From assembly GCA_046294815.1 (NCBI GenBank), contig JBKBOJ010000011.1, forward strand, positions 1 to 49,682: 49,682 nt of DNA. The letters are read 5' to 3'. Origin of the DNA: Pelomonas sp046294815 (lineage in GTDB: Bacteria; Pseudomonadota; Gammaproteobacteria; Burkholderiales; Burkholderiaceae_C). The position numbers were made by a program, and so were the translations under genes. Positions 1 to 7,935 of this stretch are shown here, piece by piece. The notes below the pieces were generated by a model. It was not told the DNA's origin. It worked only from the letters and a program-made list of their open reading frames with translations, and searched no databases. The first letter of the stretch is position 1, and each line of letters starts with the position of its first letter.

Positions 1-75
1 CCTCCCAACCGATCTGCTCGCCCTGAGTGTCTCCTGGTGCGGTGGTCGCCCAATCTCATCAGTCAAGGAAACATC

Positions 76-333
76 ATGGTTGTCATTCGTCTTGCCCGCG
101 GCGGCTCCAAGAAGCGCCCCTTCTACAACATCGTCGTTGCCAACAGCGCCCAGCGCCGTGACGGTCGCTTCATCGAGCGCGTGGGTTTCTACAACCCCAT
201 CGCCGCCGGTGCCGCCGAGAAGCTGCGTGTGGCGCAAGATCGTATCGCCTACTGGGTTGGCGTGGGCGCGCAGCTCTCGCCCACGGTCGAGCGTCTGGTC
301 GGCGAGGCCAAGAAGGCCACGCCCGCTGCTTAA
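76..333 (+). CDS. rpsP: 30S ribosomal protein S16
   Basis: Small-subunit ribosomal protein S16, 85 residues, the usual size for the family. The N terminus MVVIRLARGGSKKRPFYNIV is the S16 signature. The start is the ATG at 76, with an AAGGAA ribosome binding site at 64-69; an in-frame upstream extension to 37 does not match the family. It is the first gene of the widespread rpsP-rimM-trmD-rplS operon, linking ribosome assembly with tRNA modification. An intrinsic-terminator-like hairpin follows 27 bases after the stop codon, so rpsP is probably expressed at a higher level than the downstream genes. The promoter is probably left of the window or in the 75-base leader, where no clear promoter is visible. 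Confidence 0.97.
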   Translation: MVVIRLARGGSKKRPFYNIVVANSAQRRDGRFIERVGFYNPIAAGAAEKLRVAQDRIAYWVGVGAQLSPTVERLVGEAKKATPAA

Positions 334-337
334 GTCG

Positions 338-928
338 GTGGCTGTCAACAAGCTTCAACAAGACGGCGCTTCGGCGCCGTCTTTTGCTTCTTGGCCGGAA
401 GATCTGGTGCCTGTGGGGCGCATCCTGGATGCCTGGGGCATCAAGGGGGGCCTCAAGGTGCAGGCCTACTCGGCCGATGCGGACGCGCTCTTTGGCGCCA
501 AGCGCTGGTACCTCGTGTCCCGCGGCCCCAAGGCCGGTCGCGTGATGTTGTCCATGCGCTCGGTGCGCGAGCAGGGCGAAGGCATCGTCGCGACGGCAGA
601 AGGCGTGGACGACCGCAATGCTGCCGAGGCCTTGCGTGGGTATGAGATCCATGTGGCCCGCAGCGACTTCCCGCGCACCTCGGATGGCGAGTACTACTGG
701 GTCGACCTGATCGGCCTGGACGTCGTCAACCGCGAGTCGCAGGTGCTGGGCCGCGTCATCGGCCTCATCGACACCGGTCCGCATGCCGTGCTGCGCATCC
801 TGCCGCCCGGCCTGCAAGAGCCCGCCAAGCCCGACCAGGAGCGGCTGATCCCCTTCGTGGCTGCTTTTGTCGATGATGTCGATCTGGCTGCGAAGCAGAT
901 CAAGGTCGACTGGGGCGTCGATTACTGA
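338..928 (+). CDS. rimM: Ribosome maturation factor RimM
   Basis: 16S rRNA processing factor that binds S19 in the 30S head during late small-subunit assembly. The core LVPVGRILDAWGIKGGLKVQ is the RimM N-terminal beta-barrel signature, and EYYWVDLIGLDVVN opens the C-terminal PRC-barrel. Length is about 196 residues if GTG 338 is used. The start is uncertain: GTG 338 gives a roughly 20-residue non-conserved tail that spans the terminator hairpin at 361-382. GTG 407, preceded by GGAAG at 397-401, would begin just at the conserved core, downstream of the hairpin, and escape that conflict. The gene is followed after 11 bases by trmD. Confidence 0.93.
   Translation: MAVNKLQQDGASAPSFASWPEDLVPVGRILDAWGIKGGLKVQAYSADADALFGAKRWYLVSRGPKAGRVMLSMRSVREQGEGIVATAEGVDDRNAAEALRGYEIHVARSDFPRTSDGEYYWVDLIGLDVVNRESQVLGRVIGLIDTGPHAVLRILPPGLQEPAKPDQERLIPFVAAFVDDVDLAAKQIKVDWGVDY
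361..392 (+). terminator. Intrinsic terminator or attenuator between rpsP and rimM
   Basis: A perfect 9-bp stem (AGACGGCGC at 361-369, GCGCCGTCT at 374-382) closes on a TTCG tetraloop (370-373) and is followed by a T-rich run (TTTTGCTTCTT). This is a classical Rho-independent terminator shape. If rimM starts at GTG 338, the hairpin lies inside its first codons. It most likely lowers transcription beyond rpsP, with partial read-through feeding rimM and trmD. Confidence 0.75.
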
Positions 929-939
929 CGTCGCGGCCC

Positions 940-1680
940 ATGCGCTTCGATGTCCTGACGATCTTCCCGGAGCTGTTCGCGCCGCATTTGACGCTTGGCG
1001 TCACGCGGCGCGCCTTCGAAAGCCGCCAGGTCGACGTGCGGCTGTGGCCGCTGCGCGATTTCGCCGAGGACAACTACCGCCGTGTCGATGACCGGCCCTA
1101 TGGCGGCGGGCCCGGCATGGTCATGCTGGCCGAGCCGCTGGAGCGTGCGATCGCCGCCGTGAAGGCCGACCGCGGCGAGGCTGAGCCGGCCATCGTTCAC
1201 TTTTCGCCCACCGGCCGCCGCATGGACCAGGCGCTGGTGCAGTCGCTGGCGGCCGGCCCTGGTGCCGTGCTGCTCTGCGGCCGCTACGAGGGCATCGACC
1301 AGCGCGTGCTGGAGCGTCACGTGACGCTGGAGATCAGCCTTGGCGACTTCGTGCTGTCCGGCGGCGAACTGCCTGCGCTGGCGCTGCTGGACGCCGTCGC
1401 GCGGCTGCAGGACGGCGTGCTGGGCGATGCCCAGTCGCACCAGCAGGACAGCTTCTCGGACGGTCTGCTGGATTGCCCGCATTACAGCCGCCCCGAGGTG
1501 CTGCCCGACGGGCGCGCGGTGCCGGCGGTGCTGCTGTCGGGCCACCATGTCGATATCCGCCGCTGGCGCCGCGAGCAATCGCTGGCGCTGACCGCGGCCC
1601 GGCGGCCCGATCTCATCGAGGCTGCGCGGGCGGCGGGGCGGCTCAGCCGTTCCGACGAGGCCTTCCTGGCCAAGCTCTAG
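940..1680 (+). CDS. trmD: tRNA (guanine-N1-)-methyltransferase
   Basis: Methylates G37 of tRNAs using S-adenosylmethionine, preventing +1 frameshifting. 246 residues, normal for TrmD. Visible signatures: MRFDVLTIFPELF at the N terminus, RPYGGGPGMVM (about residues 51-61), LLCGRYEGIDQRV, and LSGGELPALALLDAVARL in the SPOUT trefoil-knot region that binds the cofactor. It follows rimM closely in the conserved operon. The stop codon at 1678-1680 is followed by a promoter-like inverted repeat before rplS. Confidence 0.97.
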   Translation: MRFDVLTIFPELFAPHLTLGVTRRAFESRQVDVRLWPLRDFAEDNYRRVDDRPYGGGPGMVMLAEPLERAIAAVKADRGEAEPAIVHFSPTGRRMDQALVQSLAAGPGAVLLCGRYEGIDQRVLERHVTLEISLGDFVLSGGELPALALLDAVARLQDGVLGDAQSHQQDSFSDGLLDCPHYSRPEVLPDGRAVPAVLLSGHHVDIRRWRREQSLALTAARRPDLIEAARAAGRLSRSDEAFLAKL

Positions 1681-1689
1681 GAAAAACGC

Positions 1690-1714
1690 GCCGAGCCGGG
1701 CTATAATGCTCGGC
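1690..1714 (+). promoter_or_regulatory. Candidate rplS promoter inside an inverted repeat
   Basis: A perfect -10 hexamer TATAAT (1702-1707) sits between the arms of a 6-bp inverted repeat, GCCGAG (1690-1695) and CTCGGC (1709-1714). No good -35 hexamer is seen 16-18 bases upstream. A leader of about 100 bases would then precede rplS. It may be an internal promoter that supplies L19 independently of the upstream hairpin. Only the sequence elements are observed; promoter activity is inferred. Confidence 0.4.
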
Positions 1715-1816
1715 TGTCCGATCCTCTGACGCTCGAGTGGTTTGGCCAAATTGCAATCTGGCCATGCTGCAAACACCCCGATAAATAGCGAGCCGTCAAG
1801 ATCCGTAGGAGTACAG

Positions 1817-2170
1817 ATGGACCTGATCCAAACCCTTGAGCAAGAAGAAATTGCTCGCCTGAACAAGACCATCCCGGCTTTCGCCCCCGGCGACACCGTG
1901 ATCGTCAGCGTCAACGTCGTCGAAGGCAACCGCAAGCGCGTGCAGGCCTACGAGGGTGTCGTCATCGCCAAGCGCAACCGCGGCCTGAACAGCAGCTTCA
2001 TCGTCCGTAAGATCTCCAGCGGCGAAGGCGTCGAGCGTACCTTCCAGCTGTACAGCCCGCTGATCGCCTCCATCGAGGTCAAGCGTCGTGGCGATGTGCG
2101 CCGCGCCAAGCTGTACTACCTGCGCCAGCGTTCGGGCAAGTCGGCGCGCATCAAGGAAAAGCTGGCGTAA
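1817..2170 (+). CDS. rplS: 50S ribosomal protein L19
   Basis: Large-subunit protein L19 at the 30S-50S interface. 117 residues, typical. Family signatures: FAPGDTVIVSV, EGNRKRVQAYEGVVIAKRNR and SPLIASIEVKRRGDVRRAKLYYLR. The ATG at 1817 is preceded by TAGGAG at 1806-1811; an upstream in-frame extension to 1742 is unlike L19. It ends the rpsP operon and is followed by a strong terminator at 2192-2231. Confidence 0.97.
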   Translation: MDLIQTLEQEEIARLNKTIPAFAPGDTVIVSVNVVEGNRKRVQAYEGVVIAKRNRGLNSSFIVRKISSGEGVERTFQLYSPLIASIEVKRRGDVRRAKLYYLRQRSGKSARIKEKLA

Positions 2171-2191
2171 TCAGCCGGCTCTCCGCCGCCC

Positions 2192-2231
2192 AAGCCGCCA
2201 GGAGCTACGCTCTCGGCGGCTTTTGTTTTTT
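2192..2231 (+). terminator. Intrinsic terminator after rplS
   Basis: The arms GCCGCC (2194-2199) and GGCGGC (2215-2220) form a stem with an imperfect inner helix, followed directly by TTTTGTTTTTT. It marks the end of the ribosomal-protein operon. The Nudix gene starts only a few bases later. Confidence 0.8.
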
Positions 2232-2235
2232 CAGC

Positions 2236-2919
2236 ATGCAACGCCCCGTGATCACCCAGCCCGACCGTGTACCGGTCACGAGCATCGACAGTCATCTGCC
2301 TGCGGTGCCGGCGCACGCGCTCACGGTGTCCGCCATCCGCGCCAGGCTGCAGGAGTCGTCGGAATGGACGCCCGAGTTCGCCGGTGACGGCGGGCGTTTC
2401 GCCGACCGCCAGCCAGCGGGTGCGGCGGTGTTGGTGCCGCTGGTGCAGCGTGAGTCAGGACTGCAACTGCTGCTCACGCGGCGCACCGATCACCTGCGCG
2501 ATCACGCCGGTCAGATCAGCTTCCCAGGTGGTCGCGTAGAGCCCGAGGACGACGGACCCGTCGCCACCGCGCTGCGCGAGACTGAGGAGGAAATCGGGCT
2601 GGGGCGGCAGCACATCGAGGTCATCGGGCAGCTGCCGGTCTATTCGACGGTCACCGCCTTCCAGGTGACGCCGGTCGTGGCGGTCGTGACGCCGGGCTTC
2701 ACGCTGAGGCTGGATGAGTTCGAGGTGGCCGAGGCTTTCGAGGTGCCGCTGGCCTTCTTGATGGATCCGGCCCATCACCGCCATCACCGCTTCGAGTTTG
2801 GCGGCGTCGAGCGGCGCTTCCTGTCCATGCCCTGGCAGGGGCCGCAGCGCGAGTACTTCATCTGGGGCGCGACTGCGGCGATGCTGCGCAACTTCTACCG
2901 GTTGCTGATAACGGCCTGA
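2236..2919 (+). CDS. Nudix hydrolase, CoA pyrophosphatase (NudL type)
   Basis: Predicted to hydrolyse CoA or CoA derivatives to 3',5'-ADP and 4'-phosphopantetheine (acyl-CoA housekeeping). 227 residues. The CoA-specific element LLTRRTDHLRDHAG followed by FPGG (about residues 79-99) precedes the Nudix box, whose catalytic part is RETEEEIGL (about 114-122). This extended arrangement is typical of the NudL/YeaB subgroup rather than of general Nudix enzymes. An N-terminal extension of about 55 residues is not obviously conserved. The next gene starts 32 bases downstream on the same strand. Confidence 0.85.
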   Translation: MQRPVITQPDRVPVTSIDSHLPAVPAHALTVSAIRARLQESSEWTPEFAGDGGRFADRQPAGAAVLVPLVQRESGLQLLLTRRTDHLRDHAGQISFPGGRVEPEDDGPVATALRETEEEIGLGRQHIEVIGQLPVYSTVTAFQVTPVVAVVTPGFTLRLDEFEVAEAFEVPLAFLMDPAHHRHHRFEFGGVERRFLSMPWQGPQREYFIWGATAAMLRNFYRLLITA

Positions 2920-2951
2920 ACCGCGTTGCCGCGCCACTATGATCCCGGCCC

Positions 2952-3941
2952 ATGAATTTCTTCGCGGTGCTGCTGGCCCTGTTGTGTGAGCAACTCAAGC
3001 CCCTGAGGCATGGGAATCGGGTGCACCAGTCCGTCATCAACTGGGTGCGCTGGACCGGCCGCAATTTCGATGCCGGCGGCGAGCACCATGCCGCCATCGT
3101 CTGGGTCATCACGGTGCTGCTGCCGGGGCTGCTGGCGGCACTGTTGTACTGGGGACTGCGCCACTTCAGCGTGCTGCTGGCGCTGCTGCTGGATTTGGTG
3201 GTGCTGTATGCGACGCTGGGCTTCCGGCAGTTCAGCCATTACTTCACCGACATCCGCGATGCGCTGGAGCGCGGCGACGACGCAACGGCGCGGCAGCTGC
3301 TGGCCGAGTGGCGCCACCTCGACGCCAGCGAGCTGCCGCGCACGGAGCTGATCCGCCATGTGGTGGAGCACTCGCTGTTGGCGGCGCACCGCCATGTGTT
3401 CGGGGTGTTCTTCTGGTTCGTCGTCTGTTCAACGCTGGGCTTGGGGCCGGCGGGCGCGGTCGTCTACCGCATGGCCGAGTTCGCCAGCCGCTACTGGGCC
3501 TTCAGGAGCCGCACGTTGGATGCGCCGACCAACCCCAGGCTGCTGGCCTTGTCGCGCCAGGCCTTCGTGTGGATAGACCATGTGCCGGCACGGCTGACGG
3601 CCACGGGCTTCGCCATCGTCGGCAACTTCGAGGAGGCCGTGAACGCCTGGCGCCGCGACGCCCGGCTGTGGCTGCATCCCAACGAGGGCATCATCCTGGC
3701 GTCCGCGGCTGGCGCGGTGGGTCTGCAGTTGGGCGGTGCCGCCGCGCCCGGCATCACGCCGGATCGCAGCAAGACCTTTGAGGCCGGCACCGAACCCGAG
3801 GCCACCGGTGCGGCCGGCTCCACGGCCGGCGCGCCACCGCAGCTCGCGCACTTGCAGAGCGTGGTGGGACTGGTGTGGCGCTCTGTCGTGCTGTGGATGC
3901 TGCTGCTGGCGCTGCTGACGCTGGCCAACCTGGTCGGCTGA
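2952..3941 (+). CDS. CobD/CbiB family membrane protein
   Basis: 329 residues, integral membrane. It begins MNFFAVLLALLCEQLKPLRH and has hydrophobic segments near residues 50-70, 72-92, 150-170 and at the C terminus (SVVLWMLLLALLTLANLV). The layout and the motifs RTLDAPTNPRLLALSRQAF and NFEEAVNAWRRDA fit the CobD/CbiB/AmpE-like family, whose classical members make adenosylcobinamide phosphate. No cobalamin biosynthesis genes are nearby, so the role here may differ (AmpE-like envelope function is an alternative). The linker at about 265-300 is Ala/Pro/Thr rich and probably disordered. Confidence 0.7.
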   Translation: MNFFAVLLALLCEQLKPLRHGNRVHQSVINWVRWTGRNFDAGGEHHAAIVWVITVLLPGLLAALLYWGLRHFSVLLALLLDLVVLYATLGFRQFSHYFTDIRDALERGDDATARQLLAEWRHLDASELPRTELIRHVVEHSLLAAHRHVFGVFFWFVVCSTLGLGPAGAVVYRMAEFASRYWAFRSRTLDAPTNPRLLALSRQAFVWIDHVPARLTATGFAIVGNFEEAVNAWRRDARLWLHPNEGIILASAAGAVGLQLGGAAAPGITPDRSKTFEAGTEPEATGAAGSTAGAPPQLAHLQSVVGLVWRSVVLWMLLLALLTLANLVG

Positions 3942-4202
3942 ACCCGTCCGGACGACTTGTTGTTGACCGCAGCACCAGGCCACTGGGCGCGCTCGAAGCG
4001 ACCTGCGCGGCGCCGCCCGCGCTAGTCGTCGCCGCCGATCAGCCACTGTCGCAGGCTGGCGTGTCGGTTCATGCGCGCCGCCGCCGATGTTGGCCAATGC
4101 TGGCCGGTCTCGCTGCGACTAGGAACCTGTCGTTGGGGTCGGGAGGGCGTTGGGCCTGCTTGTGCGCCGGCGGCGGGCCTGAGTCGCCGCGCTATGGCAG
4201 CG
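3942..4202. other. Intergenic stretch without a recognisable gene
   Basis: 261 bases between convergent genes. No convincing coding frame, tRNA or terminator was seen. A 16-codon minus-strand frame (4022-4072) has no ribosome binding site worth trusting. The tail may carry the 3' ends of both transcripts. Confidence 0.5.
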
Positions 4203-6203
4203 TCACTTCAGCACGGTCTGCTGCATGAAGAGCACCGTCGCGTAGAACTGGTAGTCCTGGTTCTCCTTCCTTTGGAAGCCATGGCCCTCGTTCTCCGCGC
4301 GCAGATACCAGACCGGCGTCCCGCCCTCGCGCACCTTGGCGACGATCTGCTCCGCTTCGGTGTAGGGCACGCGCGGGTCGTTCTTGCCCTGGATGACGAA
4401 CAGCGGCTTCTTGATCTTGTGCGCGTTGGTCAGCGGAGAGATCTTCTCCAGATGGGCGCGCATGGCCGGGTCGCGCTCGTCGCCGTACTCGACGCGGCGC
4501 AGGTCGCGGCGGTAGCTCTCGGTGTTGTTCAGGAAGGTCACGAAGTGCGAGATGCCCACCACGTCGATGGCGCCGGCAATGCGGTCGGCGTAGTGCGTGG
4601 AGACGGCCAGCGTCATGTAGCCGCCGTAGCTGCCGCCCGAGACCAGCACGCGTGAAGCGTCCAGGTCGGGCTGGGTCGCGATCCAGTCCAGCAGCGCGCC
4701 GATGTCCTTCACCGAGTCCTCGCGCTTGAAGCCGTTGTCCATGGCCAGGAAGCTCTTGCCATAGCCGCTGGAGCCACGCACGTTGGGCTGGATCAGCGCC
4801 ATGCCCAGCTCCTGCACGAAGTAGGCGTTGCGGCCCAGGAAGCCGAAGGTCGCTTGCGACTCCGGGCCGCCATGGATGCTGATCAGCACCGGGCGCTTGC
4901 CACCGAACTTCTTAGGCGGCCGCGTCAGCAGGCCGGAGATGGTGGTGCCGTCAAAGCTCTTCCAGCGCACGATGCTCTGCTCGCTGAAGCCCGAGGTGTC
5001 CATGCCCGGCGCAGCGGCGGCGCGGGTCCATTGCTGGACCTGGCCGTCCGGCGTCAGCGTGTAGATCTGGCTCGGGCCTTGGGCCGTGCTCATCGAGAAG
5101 GCCAGCTCGTTGCGGCCGCGGTGGAAGGAGGCGGTGCCCACGTTGCCATTGGGCAGCGGTGCCGGCGCAGCCACTTCCTTGCCGCTGGCGGCGTCAAAGA
5201 AGTGCAGCTCGTCGCGGCCGTCCACGTTGAACTGGGCAGCCACCATGCTGCCGTCCTCGGTCATCGTGACCCCGCTCACGTCCCAAGGGATATGCGCGCT
5301 GACGCGGTCGATCCGTCCGCTGCCCAGGTCCAGCTTCATCAGCTCGCGGAATTCGCCGGCACGGTCGCTGGCGATCCACATCGCACGGCCGTCGGCCGAC
5401 CAGCCAGCCGGCGTGTAGGTGGCTTTGGACTCGTTGCTGCCGACTGCGGGAAGCAGTTGCCGGGTGGCGCCGCTGGCGAGGTCCAGCAGCCAGATCTGCG
5501 ATTCGTTGGCGGACAGGTAGCGCGTCAGCGCCACCTGGCGCTCGTCCGGCGATGGTCGGCCGGCAGACCAGCCACCACCGTCCAGCTCAGCCAGCTTGCG
5601 CCGGCCTTCGGGCTGCTCGGGGTCCATCAGCCACAGCGTCGTCGAGATCTTGGCGCGCGTGCCCCCCTGGGCCGTGCGGTCGATGGGCACGGACGAGTAG
5701 ATCAGCTGTCCGCTCTTGCGCAGCCAGGTGTTGATTGCATGGCGCTCGTCGGGCCGCGTCAGCAGCACCGGCTGGGCGCCGGCCGGCTCCAGCGGCAGGC
5801 GGTAGATCTGCGCCACTTCATTGCCGCCGGCGGAGCGCTCGAAGAGCACGTAACGACCGTTGCGCGGCTCGTAAGTCGCGCGTCCGACCGGATCAGCGCC
5901 GTCGGTCAGCTGCTGGCCCTCGGCCAGCGGCGCCGTCACGCGGAACAGCTGGGCGGTGCTGGCGCCTGCCTTGCGGTGGCTGACCAGCATCTCCCGCCGG
6001 GTGGGATGCCAATCGAAGAAGGCATGGCCGCGGAAGTCGTTGTAGCGGCCGATGGCGTCGGCCAAGCTTTGCGGCACCGGCGGAATGCCTTGCACGACCA
6101 GGTTGACATTGGGCGCGACGACCGCCGCGGGTGGCGGCGGCGATGCGCAGGCGCTCAGCAGGGCGGTAGCCAGGGCGCAAAGGGAGAAACGTAGACGAAG
6201 CAT
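4203..6203 (-). CDS. S9 family prolyl oligopeptidase-like peptidase, lipoprotein
   Basis: Serine peptidase of the prolyl oligopeptidase/acylaminoacyl peptidase clan, 666 residues. The N terminus has a lipoprotein signal (LLSAC, Cys about 19) followed by a Pro-rich linker, so it is probably anchored in the envelope. A WD/beta-propeller half (WHPTRREML, WSAGRPSPDERQVALTRY, GWSADGRAMW) precedes the alpha/beta-hydrolase half. Catalytic triad: Ser525 in SGGSYGGYM, Asp609 in GKNDPRVPY, His641 in NEGHGF. The start is the ATG at 6203, behind TGAGG; a TTG 12 bases upstream is less likely. Substrate is unknown. It ends a run of minus-strand genes reaching back to 9428. Confidence 0.88.
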   Translation of the reverse strand: MLRLRFSLCALATALLSACASPPPPAAVVAPNVNLVVQGIPPVPQSLADAIGRYNDFRGHAFFDWHPTRREMLVSHRKAGASTAQLFRVTAPLAEGQQLTDGADPVGRATYEPRNGRYVLFERSAGGNEVAQIYRLPLEPAGAQPVLLTRPDERHAINTWLRKSGQLIYSSVPIDRTAQGGTRAKISTTLWLMDPEQPEGRRKLAELDGGGWSAGRPSPDERQVALTRYLSANESQIWLLDLASGATRQLLPAVGSNESKATYTPAGWSADGRAMWIASDRAGEFRELMKLDLGSGRIDRVSAHIPWDVSGVTMTEDGSMVAAQFNVDGRDELHFFDAASGKEVAAPAPLPNGNVGTASFHRGRNELAFSMSTAQGPSQIYTLTPDGQVQQWTRAAAAPGMDTSGFSEQSIVRWKSFDGTTISGLLTRPPKKFGGKRPVLISIHGGPESQATFGFLGRNAYFVQELGMALIQPNVRGSSGYGKSFLAMDNGFKREDSVKDIGALLDWIATQPDLDASRVLVSGGSYGGYMTLAVSTHYADRIAGAIDVVGISHFVTFLNNTESYRRDLRRVEYGDERDPAMRAHLEKISPLTNAHKIKKPLFVIQGKNDPRVPYTEAEQIVAKVREGGTPVWYLRAENEGHGFQRKENQDYQFYATVLFMQQTVLK

Positions 6204-6296
6204 GGTGGGCCTCAAATGGCAAATGGGCGCTTGGAGCGCCCATTCTCATCGCGGCCGGGCTAGTGTCTAACCCGGTGTGCTATTGGTCATGCCCGT

Positions 6297-7166
6297 TCAG
6301 GCGGTCGGCTGGATGCCGGCAATCAACCAGCCCTCGCCCGACCGCACCAGGTGCCAGACCTCGTCGAAGTCCGTCGCGGCCTGCTCACTGGCCTCGCGCA
6401 CCAGGCCCCAGAAGCGCACCGAGACGATTTGCTGGCCGTCCTCTGTCGCCACGTCGACGACGCTGGCGTCCAGCTGCAGCACCTCGGTGCGCTGCGGCTG
6501 GTTGCCGCGCTCCAGCAGATCGGCCTGAATGCTGGCGTACATCTGCGGCGTCGTGAAGCGGCGCAGGTCGGCTTGGTCGCCGGCGTCGTTGGCGGCTTGC
6601 AAGCGGATGAAGACCTGCTTGGCGATCTTTTCGAAGGCGGCAGTGTCGAAATCGGCCGGCAAGCCGGAAGCTGCGGCCGGCGCAGCCGCCTGCGGCTGCC
6701 AGGCCGGCTGGGCGTGCGGCTCCACGGGCATGCGGAAGTTCGCGCCGTCTGCGCCAGCACCGGCCAGTTGAGCCTTGGGCTTGGCGAAGCGGCGCAGCAG
6801 GAAGCCGATCACCATCGCCGCCAGCAGGCCCAGCAGCACCATGGTCATGATGTTGCTCAGCGCCTCGCCGAAGCCGAAGTGGCTGGCCAGCGCGGCAATG
6901 CCCAGGCCCGCGGCCAGGCCGGCGATGGGGCCCATCCACGAGCGCTTGGGCGCCGCGGCGGGGGCGGCCGGCGTGGCGGCCGCCTGCTTGGCCGGTGCCG
7001 CCTGCTGCGGTGCGGCGGGCGGCTGGGCCGGCGGCGTGTTGGGCGCCGTTTGCGCCGGGACGTTGCGCTTCATGCCGCCCCCGCTCAGGCGCTTGGCCTC
7101 GGCGTCGTGCGCGGGCAGGCTGATGGCCAGCAGCGTGGCCAAGGTGAGGGTGAGGATGCGGTTCAC
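6297..7166 (-). CDS. Tim44-like domain membrane protein
   Basis: 289 residues. N-terminal signal or membrane segment (about 1-24), then an Ala/Pro/Gln-rich linker (about 35-75), hydrophobic glycine-rich segments (about 78-98 and 105-125, the latter LSNIMTMVLLGLLAAMVIGFLL). The C-terminal Tim44-like fold covers about 180-289 (AAFEKIAKQVFIRLQAAND, DLRRFTTPQMYASI, FDEVWHLVRS, GWLIAGIQPT). Bacterial relatives are membrane proteins of unknown function. GTG start at 7166 with GGAG upstream. It lies between the SDR gene and the S9 peptidase on the same strand. Confidence 0.85.
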   Translation of the reverse strand: MNRILTLTLATLLAISLPAHDAEAKRLSGGGMKRNVPAQTAPNTPPAQPPAAPQQAAPAKQAAATPAAPAAAPKRSWMGPIAGLAAGLGIAALASHFGFGEALSNIMTMVLLGLLAAMVIGFLLRRFAKPKAQLAGAGADGANFRMPVEPHAQPAWQPQAAAPAAASGLPADFDTAAFEKIAKQVFIRLQAANDAGDQADLRRFTTPQMYASIQADLLERGNQPQRTEVLQLDASVVDVATEDGQQIVSVRFWGLVREASEQAATDFDEVWHLVRSGEGWLIAGIQPTA

Positions 7167-7224
7167 GCGTGTCTCCAGGCAATTGGGTAGCGAGTCGCGT
7201 ACATGACGGACTCGTTCAGGATTT

Positions 7225-7929
7225 TCAACTGTCTCTGATGTCGGCGACGACGGTTTTTCCGAAGTCTGGCCGCATGAGAAAGCGAACTATGGCCGCCGCC
7301 GTGGCTTCGGCCGTCTGCAACTGGCCGCCGTCCTTGAGGCCCTGGAAGCGTGCCTGCTCGGGGAAGCGGGCCGGGTCGGCGCCGCGCAGTTGGGCCTGCA
7401 TGTCGGTGTCGATGACGCCGGGTGCCAGCGACACGACGCCCACGTCGGGCGCCTCCAGCGCCAGCGCGCGGCTGAGGTGGTCCAGTCCCGCCTTGACCGC
7501 GCAGTAGCTCGCGCTGCCGGCCATTGCGCGGCGGCCCAGGCCGGAGGAGATGTTCAGAATGCGCCGCCGCGGCACGCCGACCGTCTCGGCGAGGAACACG
7601 CGGCTCAGCAGCGCCGGCGCCTCCAGGCCCACCCGCAGCGCGGCGGACAGCTCCTTGAGATCGGTCGCCGCCAGCGGACCGGGCGCGCTCAGCAGCGCCG
7701 CGTTGTTGATCAAGGTGGCACTGGCCCAGCCGCGCTGTGCGGCGAGCCAGGCCTGCAGGCGTTGGGCCGCGGGCAGCGGGTCGGCCAGGTCCAGCGGCCA
7801 TTGCTCGGCCGGCAGCGCCGGGTCGCTGCTGCGGGCGATGCCGATGACGGTGTGGCCAGGCTGGGCGAGCTGGCGGACCAGCGCGGCGCCCAGGCCGCGT
7901 GAGCTGCCGGTGATGACGTACAGGTGCAT
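7225..7929 (-). CDS. Short-chain dehydrogenase/reductase
   Basis: 234-residue NAD(P)-dependent oxidoreductase. Rossmann motif TGSSRGLG (residues 7-14), NNA (75-77), catalytic Ser near 128-129 (NISSG), and YCAVK with Tyr142 and Lys146. The short size and the sequence around the active site recall sepiapterin reductase/benzil reductase-type SDRs, but the substrate cannot be read from sequence. It starts 6 bases after the RluA-type gene, so it is probably in the same transcript. Confidence 0.85.
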   Translation of the reverse strand: MHLYVITGSSRGLGAALVRQLAQPGHTVIGIARSSDPALPAEQWPLDLADPLPAAQRLQAWLAAQRGWASATLINNAALLSAPGPLAATDLKELSAALRVGLEAPALLSRVFLAETVGVPRRRILNISSGLGRRAMAGSASYCAVKAGLDHLSRALALEAPDVGVVSLAPGVIDTDMQAQLRGADPARFPEQARFQGLKDGGQLQTAEATAAAIVRFLMRPDFGKTVVADIRDS

Positions 7930-7935
7930 GGTGGT

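Noticed and set aside
4022..4072. A 16-codon minus-strand frame between convergent genes
   Set aside because: No ribosome binding site, no promoter and no regulatory site, unlike the microprotein at 29171-29251.
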